Source of the DNA: Gloeophyllum trabeum ATCC 11539 | Taxonomy: Eukaryota; Basidiomycota; Agaricomycetes; Gloeophyllales; Gloeophyllaceae | NCBI RefSeq assembly: GCF_000344685.1 | Contig: NW_006920422.1 | Coordinates: forward strand, 208,477 to 272,476 | Length of the DNA: 64,000 nt | Reading direction: 5' to 3' | In this document: positions 46,640 to 59,634 of the stretch, in pieces | How positions within the stretch are numbered: the stretch's first letter is position 1 | Layout: each line of letters starts with the position of its first letter | Notes under the pieces: model-generated | Seen by the model: only the letters and a program-made list of their open reading frames with translations | The model's database searches: none | Told to the model about the DNA's origin: nothing | Made by a program: the position numbers and the translations under genes

Positions 46640-49600
46640 TCACCGAACGCACCCGATGCGCGCCCAGAACATATCCTCCTTCAGCCTCACGATTTCCTTC
46701 CAGGTGCGCTCCTCCCATGTTGCATCGCCGACGAAGAGCCCTGTCTCCTCGTTCACGTTCTGCTCCGGCTGCTCTTCTTTCATTTCAGTCTTCTCAATAT
46801 CCCGCTGATCGGCGATGACGGAAACATGCATCGGGCTACCCTCGTGGTCGGGCTCATGGTCAGATTTTGGAGCCTCAACGCGATTGTCGACATCGGGGGC
46901 AGCTTCCTGAGATGACTGGGGTCCAGGGGGATCCGCAGGGTCCTTCGTCTCGTCTGGCGCCAAAGATTCCGCCTCTGGAGGAGCAGAGATAGGCGACTTA
47001 GACGAAGCCATGGGTTCCGGCTGCTCCGCCTTGAACTGTTCTTGCTCCTCCACAAGAGCTGGTGCGGCAGACGGGGCAGCATCTCCGTCCATCGCAAGTT
47101 GCTGTGCCGCATCGGACAACGGTTCCTGCTTCTCTGGATGAGCACTTGCGGGAGAAGCTCCTTCAGTCGTGGCTGGAGGGGGCGCAACGACGGACAACGG
47201 TCTTGCTCGAGCCGCAGCACGGCGAGGGAGAGGTGGCGGCGCGGGTGAACCAGTGCGTGACGGGGGCTTCACGGCGTCCTGAATATTGCTCAGTACAGGC
47301 GGAGGGGGAAATGCCTCGGATTCCTTTGCGTCCTCCGCGGGGGGCTGTCGCGAAGGTTCAGTGGAACATTTCGTCGGCTGTTTTGGTTGTGACGGCTCGA
47401 CAGCGGGAGCAGGTTCGGTCGCAGGCGAACTTGCTCGCGCTTCCTCCACTGCGGCTGAAGGGTCCATCGGAACAGCTTCATCTGCCTTCACAGAGTCTGA
47501 CAGTGGTGCCGCCGAGGCACTCGCAGCCGCAAGATCGACTTGACTACCTGAAGTTTCTGCTGTACCATCCACTTTCTGAGATAGTGACGCTTGCAGGACA
47601 TCTGCGGATGCTTTATCGGAAATCGACGACTGAGGCTCGCCCGTAAGGCCGCCATTGACGACAGCACTTTCGCCCAGTGCAGGCGCTGCCTTGACCTCCT
47701 GCGTGGAGCTGGAAAGGAGTCTAGACTTGGACCGTGCCGGCAATGGCGGTCGGGGTGTATTCGCCGGAGTCGATGGTACACGTTCGGGGTGAGGCGTTGC
47801 GGGCAAGGATTTCTCCTTCGAGTTATTAGTCCCCAAAGCCGAGGATGCCATGGAAGATGCCCTCTCCCACAACCCCTTTCTGCGTGGTGGGACCGGGGGC
47901 TTCTCAAGAGTCTTACCATCGCCGTTCTTCTCCCCACCGACGATCTCCCAACCTTCTCCATGTGGCGGACCGGCCGAGGGCAGCTCCTCTTCCCATACCT
48001 TGTCGACAACTCCAGACTTTACAAACGCCCAAAGAGAACAGGTCGTCCGGAGCCGGGCGAGGCACCAGCTTGACCGACAAAGCGGATAGACGGTGGGGTT
48101 ACCTGACCTCGCTGCAATAGTAAGCGACGTCTGGGAGGCATTGGTGGTATTGTTGGGGACTGACAGGCGGAAGACGTATATCTGAGCGGGCGGAGGTAAT
48201 GGAAGATGTGGTTGAGAATTCGAGCGGATATCTAGGCCTGACATCGAGCAGTCCCGGGGAGCAGGAGTAGAGGGCACAGAGGCGGTAGCGGATATCAACG
48301 GGTTCTTTGGGAGGAACGACGACCAAGACGAGTTCGACTGGCCTGTGTTGTTCCTGGAAACGGATAAGGATGATCTGGGATGTTGAGGGGGTTTCGAATG
48401 GAGGTAGGACATGTCCCCGTGCGCAGGGACGATGCACGTCCCGCAAAGTGCGCAAGAAATTCCTGAGTTGCTCGAGGTGCCCGGGAGGCCGGGCGACGGG
48501 AAGGATGCTTCTTGTATAAGCGTCGATGTGGACATGGGCTCAATCGACAATTGACCGTTATGGATGGCTGACAGAACGGACCGACGAGAGAGCCAGTTTA
48601 ATGACGGCGCTATGTCGAAGCGAAGTGTAGGGTCTCTGCATTATGAAAAAGGAATTAGAACGGGCAAGGTAGGCTGTTACATGTACGAACGTGTCCTCGA
48701 TTACCAGTCTCGCAACAAATGGCAAGGGCAGCAATGATGACATTGCCGGGGGACTCGGAGAAGCGGGGCGAAGATTTCGTAGATGAGCAACGAAAAGGAG
48801 GAACTCTTGATACGGAGTATGGGAGCTCAGGAGCCTTAGCAGCGGGCTGGAAGTCGAAGGGTACTGATCCCGTTCGACCCATTTCCCTTTGCCCATGACA
48901 TACTTCATTTCCTCCATCTGCGCCAGGGCGCGCTCCTTCTCTTGCTGCATGGCTTGCATCTGCTGCTGCATCACATTGACAGCTTCTTCCGCGCCCTTCA
49001 GGGCCTGCTCGGCTTCTTCCACCTTGCGTTCGCTGATTGCTCGCGCTAAGCGTGCCTCCGCCACCATAGTATTAGCTTGGTCGAACAAACTCGCACTTAG
49101 ATCATCCAAGTCTTTCTCTATCTCCGCGCGCGCACTCTCCGCCTTTCCGCGGCTGGCTGCTTCTTCGGTCGCCTTCTCCATCAGCCTCGTAAGCTCCGCA
49201 GTGACATGCGTTCTCTCAACCAACAAACCAGTGTTTAGTGCGGCAAGGTGCTGCGTCCGCTCGAGCTCCAGCTGAGAGATCTTGAGAGACGAGGCTCGGA
49301 GTTTTGAGTTGGCCACATGGAGGTCATCTTCCAGATCCGAAACGCGGTCGTAAGATTGGACTAGCTTGTTATTTAGCTGTGTTACTTGGGAGAAGAGATC
49401 CTGCACTTGTGAACGAAGAGATGCGATAACCATAGCTTGAGCCTCGGGGTCGACGTCAGACGACCTTCGAGATTTACTGACGCCGTTAAGTCGTCGAGGT
49501 GGGTCCAGCGTATCATGGGAGTCTGTCAATTCTACCTTGCCAGCTGGCTGTTCGACAGTAATCTGAGGGCCGTGGCCTATTATGCTTCAGCCTCGACAAG

Positions 49601-49872
49601 AGTGCACGAGGCGTATATTACACACCGGATCCGTTCAGACCATGCGCTGCATGGCTAGCCCCTTCCCTGTCCGAACCGGCTGTTTCAGTGTCTGCATCCT
49701 TGTTACTGCTAGACCCGAGTTCCACGGCGTCCGAAAAGACTTCATTTTCGCTTGTGACGCTCTCTTGGGTTGACGGTCTCCTGTCGATGGCGGGCGGGGT
49801 CTCTATAGCAGGTGCCTCGTCCTGCACAGGCTTTTGAACTTCCTTGCCTTGTTCCTGCTGGTTTTCCGGCAT
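46640..49872 (-). CDS. SEC2: SEC2-type Rab guanine-nucleotide exchange factor, ~1038 aa
   Basis: Three minus-strand exons, 49872-49624, 49562-48691 and 48635-46640, join in phase to 1038 codons. Residues ~130-300 are the long parallel coiled coil of the Sec2/Rabin GEF domain, with the diagnostic LDDLSASLFDQANTMVAEA at ~235-253. The mid-region of the family follows: YQEFLLFVAHLRNLRP, LLPLPFVARLVIEDT, then across intron 2 LRFDIAPSLNWLSRRSV. CALCGT and a paired Cys/Trp block (YPLCRSSWCLARLRTTC) come next. The C-terminus is a Pro/Glu/Ser-rich disordered region ending WEERTWKEIVRLKEDMFWAR. Sec2 activates the Rab GTPase Sec4 on secretory vesicles for polarised exocytosis at hyphal tips; this role is by family. 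It is convergent with PHD paralog 2 and divergent from the large gene at 50166. Confidence 0.88.
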
Positions 49873-50165
49873 AGCATCCAGCCTCCCAGGGCTGTACTGG
49901 AGAATGAATCTAGTAGCGGTAAGCCGTCAACGTCGCTTCGAACGACGAGCAGAAGGACAGCGTAGAAGAGCCAACTTGCGACTTCAATATTAAGCTTCAA
50001 TGGCAATATACCGTATCACAGTCTCCCATAAATGGTGGTTAGGTCCCACGCTGTTATAGCGCTTAAAGTTACCTGCTTACCGATACGCCGACGGCATATC
50101 GTGAACGAGCACATCTTGGACTGTTTCTCGACGCTGGAAAGGGCTGGAAATGCGTTCGTTGAGTT
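49873..50165. promoter_or_regulatory. Short divergent promoter, SEC2 / large conserved gene
   Basis: Only 293 bp separate two divergent start codons, so the two genes very probably share regulatory sequence. No named box is recognised. Confidence 0.55.
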
Positions 50166-53100
50166 ATGGATTCGAAGGATAATGCCCACAAGAAGAAAGG
50201 CTCTGGCGGCCGAACGTTCCATCGGAAACTCTTCTCATTTGACTCGCATAAACGGCAGGAATCTGACACAAGTCATGCATCGGACGGTACAACCACCAGC
50301 GGCGCGCATGCCAGAGGTGTTTCTAATGTACCGACCTTGTATTCCGTGGATGAAGGGAATAACACGGACCCTTTCTCAGATGGATCCCTGCCAAACTGGT
50401 CGGAGAAAGCCTTAGTCGAGTCTCCCGTGAGTACTCCTCGCGAAGAAACTGAAAATCCCTTCGCGTCAAGTGAATCCATACCCAACCTCAAGAAGAAGTC
50501 GATACCGAGATTTCGAGTTCACAAACCGGGCAATGTCAGTGTTGACAGCCAGCCATCTGTATCAGACGCAGAGGGGCCACCTCCATCCCCATCCCGGAGA
50601 CGATGGGACCACGTTCGCCAGCAGTTAGTCCCGTCTGCATCTATACGCCACCAGCAGTCCTCCTCCTCGCTTGCACAAACTGTAGCATCCACCACACCCA
50701 AAGCTTCGCGATTCCCGCGCCTGGGCTGGGGCCATACCGTCGATCGCGTACGGCAAGTCGCTGCAGACGACGCGAGAAGGTTCGAAGAGGAGCTCAGGAA
50801 AGCTTGCGGCGCAGCTCGTTCCGTAGAATATGCCAAAATCTACAAAGCAGAGCGAGATGCATTGCAAGCCAACGCTGCGCCTCACAACATGTACAAGCCC
50901 TTTATGTCCGCGACATCTTTGCCCTTCTCGCCGAGTTCTAGTACTTCGTCCTTGCCTTTAGCTCAGGGTGTAAAGCATGGATTGCGACGACCGCAGTCTA
51001 TCCAGTCACTAGCTTCGCTGGCTACGGCTCCTTCACTGAACGATTTGCGGTCTCTGCTCATTCGGCACGCTCCTTCGGAGAATGCTGGAACTCATGTGCT
51101 ACCCCTCGAAAGCGAAGTTCTATCTGCCTTGCTTATACCGTTTCTGAGTGCGGACCACGGTCAAAATGCGGAGCAAGAGCGCGTAAGCTCTGCCGACGTA
51201 TTTGATATGATCATCAAGGCATGGCACGCGACATCCGCGAAGGTATGTGGTATACAGCTATATGGGAAACCATCTTTAGTAACCGGTGAACTAGTCTGCG
51301 CTTGAACGCTCTCTGTGGTGCGTGAAGGCGGCTACCGTCCCGCCCTCGCGACTTCGTGTTCGGATCTTAAGTATCCTCAACCGCCTCCTTGTCGAGGCTC
51401 AGCCCATGACTTGGGAGGATCCTGTCACGGTTCAGACGCTGTTGCACAACTTGTTCTCTCTTCTGTCCCTTTATGGCCTCGAGTCCGCGACTGCAGCGGA
51501 GAGTAAGATTCTCAGACAAGTTTTGTCCAAAATCCAGGAAGGATCTTGCTGTAGAATTTCCGTGCAGGCTCTGGAAGAAGAGTATGGAGCCATATCTGTC
51601 AAGGGAGAGGACGAGAGTATAGTTAGGGAGGCCATGTTTTCAAATGCTCTTATCCGGTGTTTTGAAAACGGCGCGGAAGCTAGCCGCAGGTGGCTACTAT
51701 GGAATACTACTGAGGTATCGCAACCTCGTCAGTTAGAAAAACGTTTATAAGCTCAGCTCTTGCAGGATTACTGGCCGTCTCCCTTAGTGTCTTCCCATAC
51801 AACTCCATTGCTCAGTAAACTCCAGGCGCGGAACATCGACTTATTTGTTCACGCAGCCATAGTCTTCCTTTCTCCATCCTCCACACTCGCAGCCCCCGAC
51901 ACTTTACGTATCGATGCAGGAATTATCGTTCGCCTGGTACAGTCACGGATACTCCCGCAGGTGGATATTATGCAGGACCAGGACGCGCAGTCAGCCCGAG
52001 CTACTGTGTCGAAGTTGATTCTTCGTTTGCTCTTGATAGAGTCATCGCGGTCGCAGGCCAAGGATTACATGTGCGAGTGGTATGTACCTGGATCCATATG
52101 GAAGCCTGCAGTTGAAGCCGCTGTTACAGACCTGGTAAGGAGCTTATGCGACGCAATTATCTATTTTAACGCATATATAGCTCGATTATCGGAATTGGCC
52201 TGTGATAGCGAGGACCTTAGATGCGTTCATGAGGGTGCTACCGGAGGAGACCCGAAAGCCACTTATGGCCTTCTGCCTCCCCTGCACATATGATGTGCGT
52301 AATTCCCAGCTAGGATCGTGCGGGGATATCTGACACATGAGACTTCCATAGGCTCTAGCGGCTGAAGCAACGCCACTCACTGACGAACAGTTGACGCAAG
52401 TCCTGAACGACATATCGCGCGCGTACCCGCAGTTGTTCTTCAAGCCAGTCATCCTTTGCGCGGCGTCGTCCAAGGACACGACCGTCATCAAACAGTTACG
52501 TATATGCACTGCCTTGACGGGCTTTGTTGCCGACTTCTTCACTCGAGACTCGGAAATGATGTCTGTGGCTCTCTTGTCCGACCCGGGAGGAAAGTCGGCG
52601 GTTGCCGCCCCGAAACCGACCTCTCGCCTAGGACAGTTGGTCATTTTGCTGGAGCTCATATCCTCGATTCGACATGCGTCGCACAACCGAGACCAGATAT
52701 CTGTGCGTCTAAATGATCGTTCTGGGTCCGAGCAGCCACTGATTTCGTCTGAGGGTTCAGAGCATTGACCCTAGCTACTCGACTCTCCCAAAGTTCATCT
52801 TTGGTCTTGATGCACAACTAGGTGTCTTACTGGAAGCCAAGGTGAACATACTTTATGCTAAGTGTCTCGCCATCACTCACAGACACCTGCAGGAACGGAA
52901 ATCGAAGCTATCTCGATTTCATAGGATGGTTCTCTGTGCTCTGTTTCTGGAAATGCGGCTGTTTGTGCGGTCTCTCAGAAAGTATGGGGTCATGTCTCTG
53001 GCTTGATGATATAGAGAGTGACTGGAGATTATAGCGCGGCTTGGTTGCCTCGCGTTATGTCTTGGGCGTTGGAGATGTACGGCGAAGACGAACTCAAATC

Positions 53101-56100
53101 GGACTCCGAGCGAAGCCAAGCCGAATTCGACGATACGGTTAAGCGTGTTCAAGATCTGTATCACGGGCTGAACAATGATTCTACCATGAACCATAAGGTG
53201 AGCATTATCCTGGCCTACTTCTAATCGACCTAACTGCCGCATTGCAGCGTCGGAGTGCGCTCGTCCTATCCCCCAGTTTCGACTGGACGAATACGCCTGG
53301 CGAAGAATCTGGCATACGATCGGGGCCGAATAAAAGCATCGAGAATTTGGAAGTTATCCTGTCAAATAGCGCGGAGTCGTCGACTTTGAGACTGTTGGTC
53401 GCGGTATCAGGTTTGCTGAGGACTGACGATTTCAGCCGTCTGAGCGCAGTGATCTGGAAGCGCTGTCTCGATAATAGTGACAGTAAGGTCATCGCTCCGG
53501 TTTGTTGATATCCGCCACTTCAGGTTCTGTCAGCCCGCTGACTCGCCTGTTAGGCTTGCTTTTTAGCCATGCAATGCGCAGAGAAGCTAGAAGATAACTT
53601 CCTCTCTTTAGTCCGAGATGATCTGCATAGGTATGTCGCGTGTACGTGCCTCATGTTCTACTAACCCACCTGACGCAACGTAAGTACTGACGCTTCGAAG
53701 AAAGCTTCCGCCGTCCGCAAGCTTAGCAATTTGGCCAGTTGGCGGTTCCAGTTGCTTACGCAGGACCATATCCTTGATACGAATCACCGTCGCGCATTCA
53801 AACTGACCAGGCCGCCTCTGCTTTTCGTTGCTACCGACATGGGCACAAGCCTCTTCGTGCACAATGAAGATTCCACGGAGTACATCGATAGCCAGGGGAA
53901 TGTCTTACCAGCAGAACTGAGGAAGCGACTTGCAGAGATTGGCTGGTCTCAAGACGAAAAACCTGTGGATGAGAAGATGTTGTTGAAGAAGACGCCCATA
54001 TCTGTCCTGCCGAACAGCTACATGGATCAGTCCGTTTCGACTTCTGAGTCGCTAATCTCCGCACCGTCTTCTCCTAACGTTACGCCCGAGGCATCACCCA
54101 AGAAGCTGTCCCCGTCTAGAAGCGACGAGCGGCTTGGTAAGAGGCCTAACAGTGCGCGGAACGTTAAACGGCGACCTGTCTTCGTCCATGCTCTAGTTTC
54201 TGTCTTCCCTGATGTGGCTCTCCTGACATTCGATCCCGACATTACCGTGTCGAGCATGGCACGGACATTTATTGCTGATCTTATGAGAGATGATCCCGCT
54301 CTGCTTTGTCGACCTGTTTTCGACTCGCTGGCAGGAGATGAGCGGGATCTCGCTCGGGCAGTGCGGACACTGCGCACTTTCGCTCACGTGCGGAAAGACC
54401 TCCCGCCGTCCTTAACTCACCATGTTTTCAACCATCTGGCTGGGTTCTTAAAGTACTGTTCTCGGCTCGAAGAAGATAGCAGACCTCTACTGGCTTTTGC
54501 TCAGGTCCTCCCTATCATGTCGAAACTGGCCTCACAAGTTAGCGAAATATCTATTCGGGAGATACGTCGAGCTAAGGTAGAGATCTTCCTGATTCCTTCC
54601 GGAGCCTTATGGTTTCCTTCGACATCTCCAGACGGCCCTATGTTCCCTAGGCAACTTTCGAAAACTAGCAATCCCTTCCACTCTCTTCCTCCTGATCTGG
54701 TCTGGATGACGATGATCCGCATATCTCAGAACCTACTATTCCTTGATATGTTGAAGCAGAATCCTCAAGATGTCCAAATTGTACGGAAGCGGTTAGCGCG
54801 ACTGGTCCTGCCGTCGCGAGATGGTAGTGTGGATTCCCCAAAACTGGAACTCATGGATCTAGTTCCTCGCAAACCAGACGGCTACCGCTCCTCGCCTATT
54901 TCATTCACTGATCTTAATGCAGCCCTCATCGGATTATCTTTGATACTGTCTCGCAGTTATCTCTTACTTGTCAGGCAAATATTTTCCTCGATGTCACGGC
55001 ACTTGAATGATCGAAACGAACTATCGGTATACCTAGATGGTCTGAATCGTATTCTGCTGGCGCACGGCAACGACGTAGGAATAGTCAGCCAGGCCATGAT
55101 AGGTGAGAGTTCCCCAGTTATTGCCCGCTTAATCGACTTACCTGCTCTAAGCCCTCTTGACTGCTACTACTCGATTCCAGCGCTTGTTCCAATCAGGAAG
55201 CGGATATACCCTATTTATGCCAGTTGTCGTCAAGGTATACACCGAATCTGAGAATCACTCCGGTATCCGAGGGTCCATTGAATACGCTGTCAATCGCTTC
55301 TACGCGTTACACGGATACGCCTTCATATTCCAGAGTATGAGTATTCTCGCCCACATCATCGCTTGCCCTGGCATCGACGCACAGTGGGTGGCCAAGGGCA
55401 TCTATTCTCTGTTTGCCACGTTGAAGAGTGGCGTCCTGCCCACCGACCCTGAATCAATCGGTCTGCATAAGGTTAGCAGGAAGCAGGAGAGAGAAGCTCT
55501 GATAGTGAACACGGCTGAAGAGAAGCCACAAACTTTCTTAGCTTCGCTTCGACGGGCCGCTGGCCCCACAGGCGAAGCAATAACTATCGACTTGCCCGAG
55601 GAATATGAAGGGAAACGTTTCGAATTGCGCGATTTCGCGTTGTTCTTCATCAACTTCATTGCAGAACAAGACGCGACGCTGCTACGAGCCGAGTTATTCC
55701 TGCACTTCTTATGCCTGCTGACTCCGTCCCTCTATCATGGCTCTAATTCGGCTCGCACGGCCCTTCGAGATGGAACAGAACACATCGGCGCTATACTCTT
55801 GACTCGAGCTCCGGGAAAGGCGAAGATTCCTGACGCCACACTCCTAAATCCCTCTCTTCCTGGCAGTGTCGAGGTGTATTCTCATGACTCTCATTTTGAG
55901 AATCATTTGATGTCCAAATCGACATCGCCTAGCAATCTCCAAGCCATGAGACTCGAGTATCTGTCGTTGGTCGTCGCCCTGACTAAAGTAGGGGGTAAAC
56001 TTAGTTCCGCGGCGCATCTACGCGTTGCTGAACTGCTTGGAGCAATAGTCAAGGATTCTGGCAGAGATGTCAACGGACAAGTCGCGATATTCCTGAAAGA

Positions 56101-57763
56101 CTATGCGAACTCTGTGCTGCTGCGGCCAACTCCTCAGGCTGTGAGCGCCAAAGAAATCACCTCGTTTTTGATAGGCCTCCTACCGTTCGTTCGAGATAAC
56201 GCTCGCGCCATTGACTGCTCGGGCCTATTGGATGTTCTGTGTGAACTTGTGCGAGACAAGGAATTGGTTCAAGACGCCCTATTTCCTCGTGTAGTGAGAG
56301 AATATTGCACGGCGGTCCTTCGACTTTGTGAAGGGGCCGCGGAAGAGAACTCCATACTTGAACTCTCCCTTCGCTCTCGCGTCGTCCTACTTCTTACTCG
56401 CTCCGTCTCGCTCGCGAAATTCGATGCTGTGGCAGAAGTCGTCCAATGCAGGGCGACACCGGGCTTTCTGGCGGGGATTGTCCTGCCTTTGACTTTATCA
56501 ATCGGCACGGACGTAAAGGTCACGCCCACTGGGACTCCCGATGATGCATGGCAACATCGAAGCCAGACAACCGCGTGGATACGCTTGTTGTCATACATAT
56601 TATCGATATGTGATGGCACCCATAAAATATCTGAATTGCGGAGATCCTCATCTATGAATGGACCGGAACGATCAAAATCCCAAGACGGCCGTCGACATTC
56701 GGACCCCAGTCGTCCAGCGATTCTTGCTTTGGCTCTGCAGACGTTAAAGGTCATCATCTCAAGGGTGGAAAACGAGCTATCCGCATCTATTCCAGGTATC
56801 TGGCTACGAATTGCGACTACTGTGAGGACGCTGCTTTCAGAGGGGGATGCAAGGTTTGCTGTGACTCCCACTGATGAAAATTTAACCCCCAGTCCATCAC
56901 AATCGCCCCTGTCGAGTTCGTTTCTGTCCTCTCCTTCAGTGGATCCTTTCGGGTCGTCTTCAGGACTTTACAGGCAAGGTTCTGGGTCCTCCCGGATCCT
57001 GAGGCCACCCCGACTCGTGGACTACCTTCTATGGTCATTCCTTTGGTGGCTACACCTTCAACGTGGTCCTCTCCTTCTACAGTTAAGACTCTTTGTGCAC
57101 GAGAAGATGTATGCACTGGATCAGAGTCTACGTTCAGAAGAGGATACTAGCCACTCTGGCTGGTCGAGTACGAGCGATCATCGACGTTCCTCCGTGTTCA
57201 TCAAACCTCGCGGACGCGTTTTTAGCTCCATTCATTCAGCCACTTCTTCTCCAGAAGCGTCCCCGAGACTGGGACCTACGTCGCTACCAAGCGGGGACTC
57301 CTTGACAATGCCTACGAGGGAACGAAAGCCTGGCTATCGTCTCTCAAGTAGTCCTTCGGCTGAGAGCCGTGGGTCTTCCAGTCTGAAGATCGTGCACCTG
57401 GGTCCCGTTCGTCGCTCGATCGCGATTAATTTGGAACGTTCCTTTGCCCACGAGTCCGGAGGTCCCGACCCGAATCCCTCTCGATTGCTCTCGAATGCTG
57501 GAGTTATGAAGCTGCCATCTTTGGTGAAGGAGACGTACTTGCGGGTACGCATGGTGCAGCAGTACATGGGCTATGGTCTGCTAGTTCCGTTTCCCACCGG
57601 GAGAGAAGGGGAGGAATACGACAGTATTCCGGTGAACCACAGATCTCAGATCCTGAGGAGGTTGGTGGAAGAGAGTAAGGAGTTGTTAGAGGATCTATGT
57701 TCGCAAGAACGCGAGGGGGATGATGATATTGTCATGGTCAATATAGACGACGCCTCAAGCTGA
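50166..57763 (+). CDS. Very large conserved fungal protein, possibly UNC80-like, ~2300 aa
   Basis: At least eleven exons; fixed early ones are 50166-51242, 51328-51714, 51766-52134 and 52181-52294, with exon 5 starting at 52352, all in phase. A late intron (acceptor before 55198) restores the frame into the long last exon, which ends at 57763. The N-terminus is Ser-rich and basic with no membrane segment. From about residue 220 the protein is almost wholly helical, of HEAT/armadillo character (LPLESEVLSALLIPFLS, LRVRILSILNRLLVEAQ, LTFDPDITVSSMARTFI, IRGSIEYAVNRFYALHGYA). A Ser-rich loop near the end precedes a conserved LVKETYLRVRMVQQYMGYG. I recall UNC80 C-terminal-type fungal proteins of this size and style, which are linked to cation-channel complexes in animals, but I cannot confirm it without a search. 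The gene itself is certain; the name is a hypothesis. Confidence 0.8.
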
Positions 57764-58049
57764 CCGGTCTAAAGTCATGGTTCCAAGATACGGCGTGTAT
57801 GTAATTTATTCAGCGTGTCACGAACCTCCGCTTTCGCGTGTTTAGTGTCTGCATATTTGTGGCGGTTTGCTGGCTACTACAAAACTGTTGTTTGGCAGAA
57901 TTTTCCGGCTGGCAGAGCGTAAAGTGCAATCGACATCACGAGGGGATCAGGGTAAGTGTGCATGGATTGACTGGCAAGTCCGCGCCCAAAAGATGTTAGC
58001 GCGCTGAATACATTATACACTGATTATACAATACATTTTCAGGTTCAAA

Positions 58050-59010
58050 ACGCAAGTCAATGAAGATGTCCTCCTTGATGACGATCCCGGCCGACAAATG
58101 ATCATAGTTGGGATCCCAGACAGACGGAGCCCTCCCCTCATGCGGTAAATCATACTGGTCCTGCAAGGGTCGCGTCCAAACGTTCGCCGGATCCTTTCGT
58201 ACGCCGTCAGCCCAGCACTGTTGCCGGCGTGGAGGGGTTAGGTAATGGATAGTATGGCTCAGTGCGGCCCAGGAGTCTTACCATCCAAGGTTCTGGTGAA
58301 GCCAAAGTCAATGAGGATACAGGCACCCGGACATGACCGCGGCACGAGAATATTCCTCCAGGATTTCCCCGTATATTACTCCCAGATGGTGGAGAGCGTA
58401 GACCTACTTGACAAAGGTAGTGAGCTATTTCAGGAAGGCCCTATCAGGAATGGGAAGTCTGAACAGCGGATAGGTCCCTCACGAATCTGTGAGTTTCCTC
58501 TTCATTGAGATGTCCGCCAAATGTCCTTGAACAGGTGCCGGGAGTGATGCCGTCGATAGTGAGCGCATACAACGTCTTCGCATGGGAGTCACACCTGTAC
58601 ATGAGTCACTAGACGGTATTCCGTCAACGTCGATAGACGTACCAAGTAAAAGCCGTAAGAGTGTGGAACCGCCGTCCTCACCTTTTCAGGGTAAAATTTC
58701 GTCGACGCGATCCCGATAGTTTAACCGCTGAGGTTCAGGAAACAACGAGCCTAGAAACAATTTCATATCACGGAAAAGAATGCGCCATTTGGACAGATCA
58801 CTTGTGCCTTCCAGACTTGCGCCAGCGTGTCGCGGCATGTCGATATAACATCGCGTAGAATAACAGGGAACGCAGGCAAGGAACTGGTATTCAGGCGGAG
58901 ATCGTTGAATTATCGCCTTCGAGGATGATTATTGTAGGCATCTCTTGCTGTGGGATTTCATGCTGCAAGCGGTTGACGCAGTAAGATGTCCGTCCTACGC
59001 GGTAGCCAGG
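58050..59010 (-). pseudogene. Decayed kinase-like gene, paralog of the one at 2157-3387
   Basis: Reading leftward, homology to the intact gene runs over almost its whole length but in changing frames. TLAQVWKAQVICPNG matches KFAQVWKADAICRDG, then a stop. LFLGSLFPEPQRLNY matches LFQGSLFPEPQWLEY. VPHSYGFY precedes a GTACGT donor, as in the intact gene. TIDGITPGTC and LNEEETHRF match the hinge region. VYALHHLGVIYGEI then shifts frame into WRNILVP and CILIDFGF. WADGVRKDPANVWTRPL ends the match. The catalytic-loop Asp is Glu here and about two bases are missing at the following Ser codon, so the protein would be both inactive and frameshifted. Limits are approximate. Confidence 0.8.
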
Positions 59011-59121
59011 AAGCAGCAGAAAATCGAATGTTGCGGGCCGACAAAGCAAAGTTCATGGTCTGCCTCCGGTGGTGACCAGGTGGCCGCGCGCCCAATGCCG
59101 CTGCGACCATACCCGCCTGAA

Positions 59122-59240
59122 TAGAGCATATTCGCTGTGGTAATTACCACAGCGTGGGGCCAATGGGGTCGCTTAAATCCATCAAAATTCCCTTACTTGG
59201 GGGCTCCACCCGTAGTAATTACCACACCGAATATGCTCTA
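59122..59240. mobile_element. 119-bp TA-flanked MITE with 27-bp terminal inverted repeats
   Basis: TA at 59122-59123 and TA at 59239-59240 flank a 115-bp core. Its left end GAGCATATTCGCTGTGGTAA, continuing TTACCAC, is the reverse complement of the right end with two mismatches. TA duplication with perfect outer repeats is the signature of Tc1/mariner-type miniature elements. There is no coding capacity. The left repeat also contains the nested palindrome GTGGTAATTACCAC. It sits between the kinase pseudogene and MSH6. Confidence 0.8.
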
Positions 59241-59634
59241 ATGACTCGATTCATATTCTGCGCGGGTATGGATCGCCCCAAAGCATGGTGGGCGACATGC
59301 TGCGATACGCTACATGTACCGAACGTTCTCACCTTGATACATAGAGCCTTATGCGATGATATTTGTTTCTCAAGCAAGCTGTTGCTCTAGCTGCAGTTCA
59401 TGTGCATGATGATTAGAGCCTTTAAAAGCTTCTGTTCAGCTGCCCCTAAGGTAGGACGGCATTATCCGTGAGTGGCTGTGCTGTTTTACGTAATAAACGC
59501 GCCCATATAACCAAACAATCTCGACGCGCTCTCGCGTCGGGTCCCTCGCGACGGCAGTGGATACCCTCTCAAAAGTCCTCACTTCGGACGACTGCCGTAT
59601 TTTACCGCGCTCTGCGTACTGAAGCTTAAGAAAA
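59241..59634 (+). promoter_or_regulatory. MSH6 promoter region with inverted ACGCG pair
   Basis: 394 bp from the MITE edge to the MSH6 start. At 59522-59539 the sequence CGACGCGCTCTCGCGTCG forms two facing ACGCG cores (MluI-cell-cycle-box-like) about 95 bp before the ATG. In yeasts such cores bind MBF, which drives G1/S expression of replication and mismatch-repair genes. The match is visible; its use here is inferred. Confidence 0.5.

Noticed and set aside
58245..58508. Rightward 87-codon frame
   Set aside because: It is the antisense shadow of the kinase-like pseudogene.
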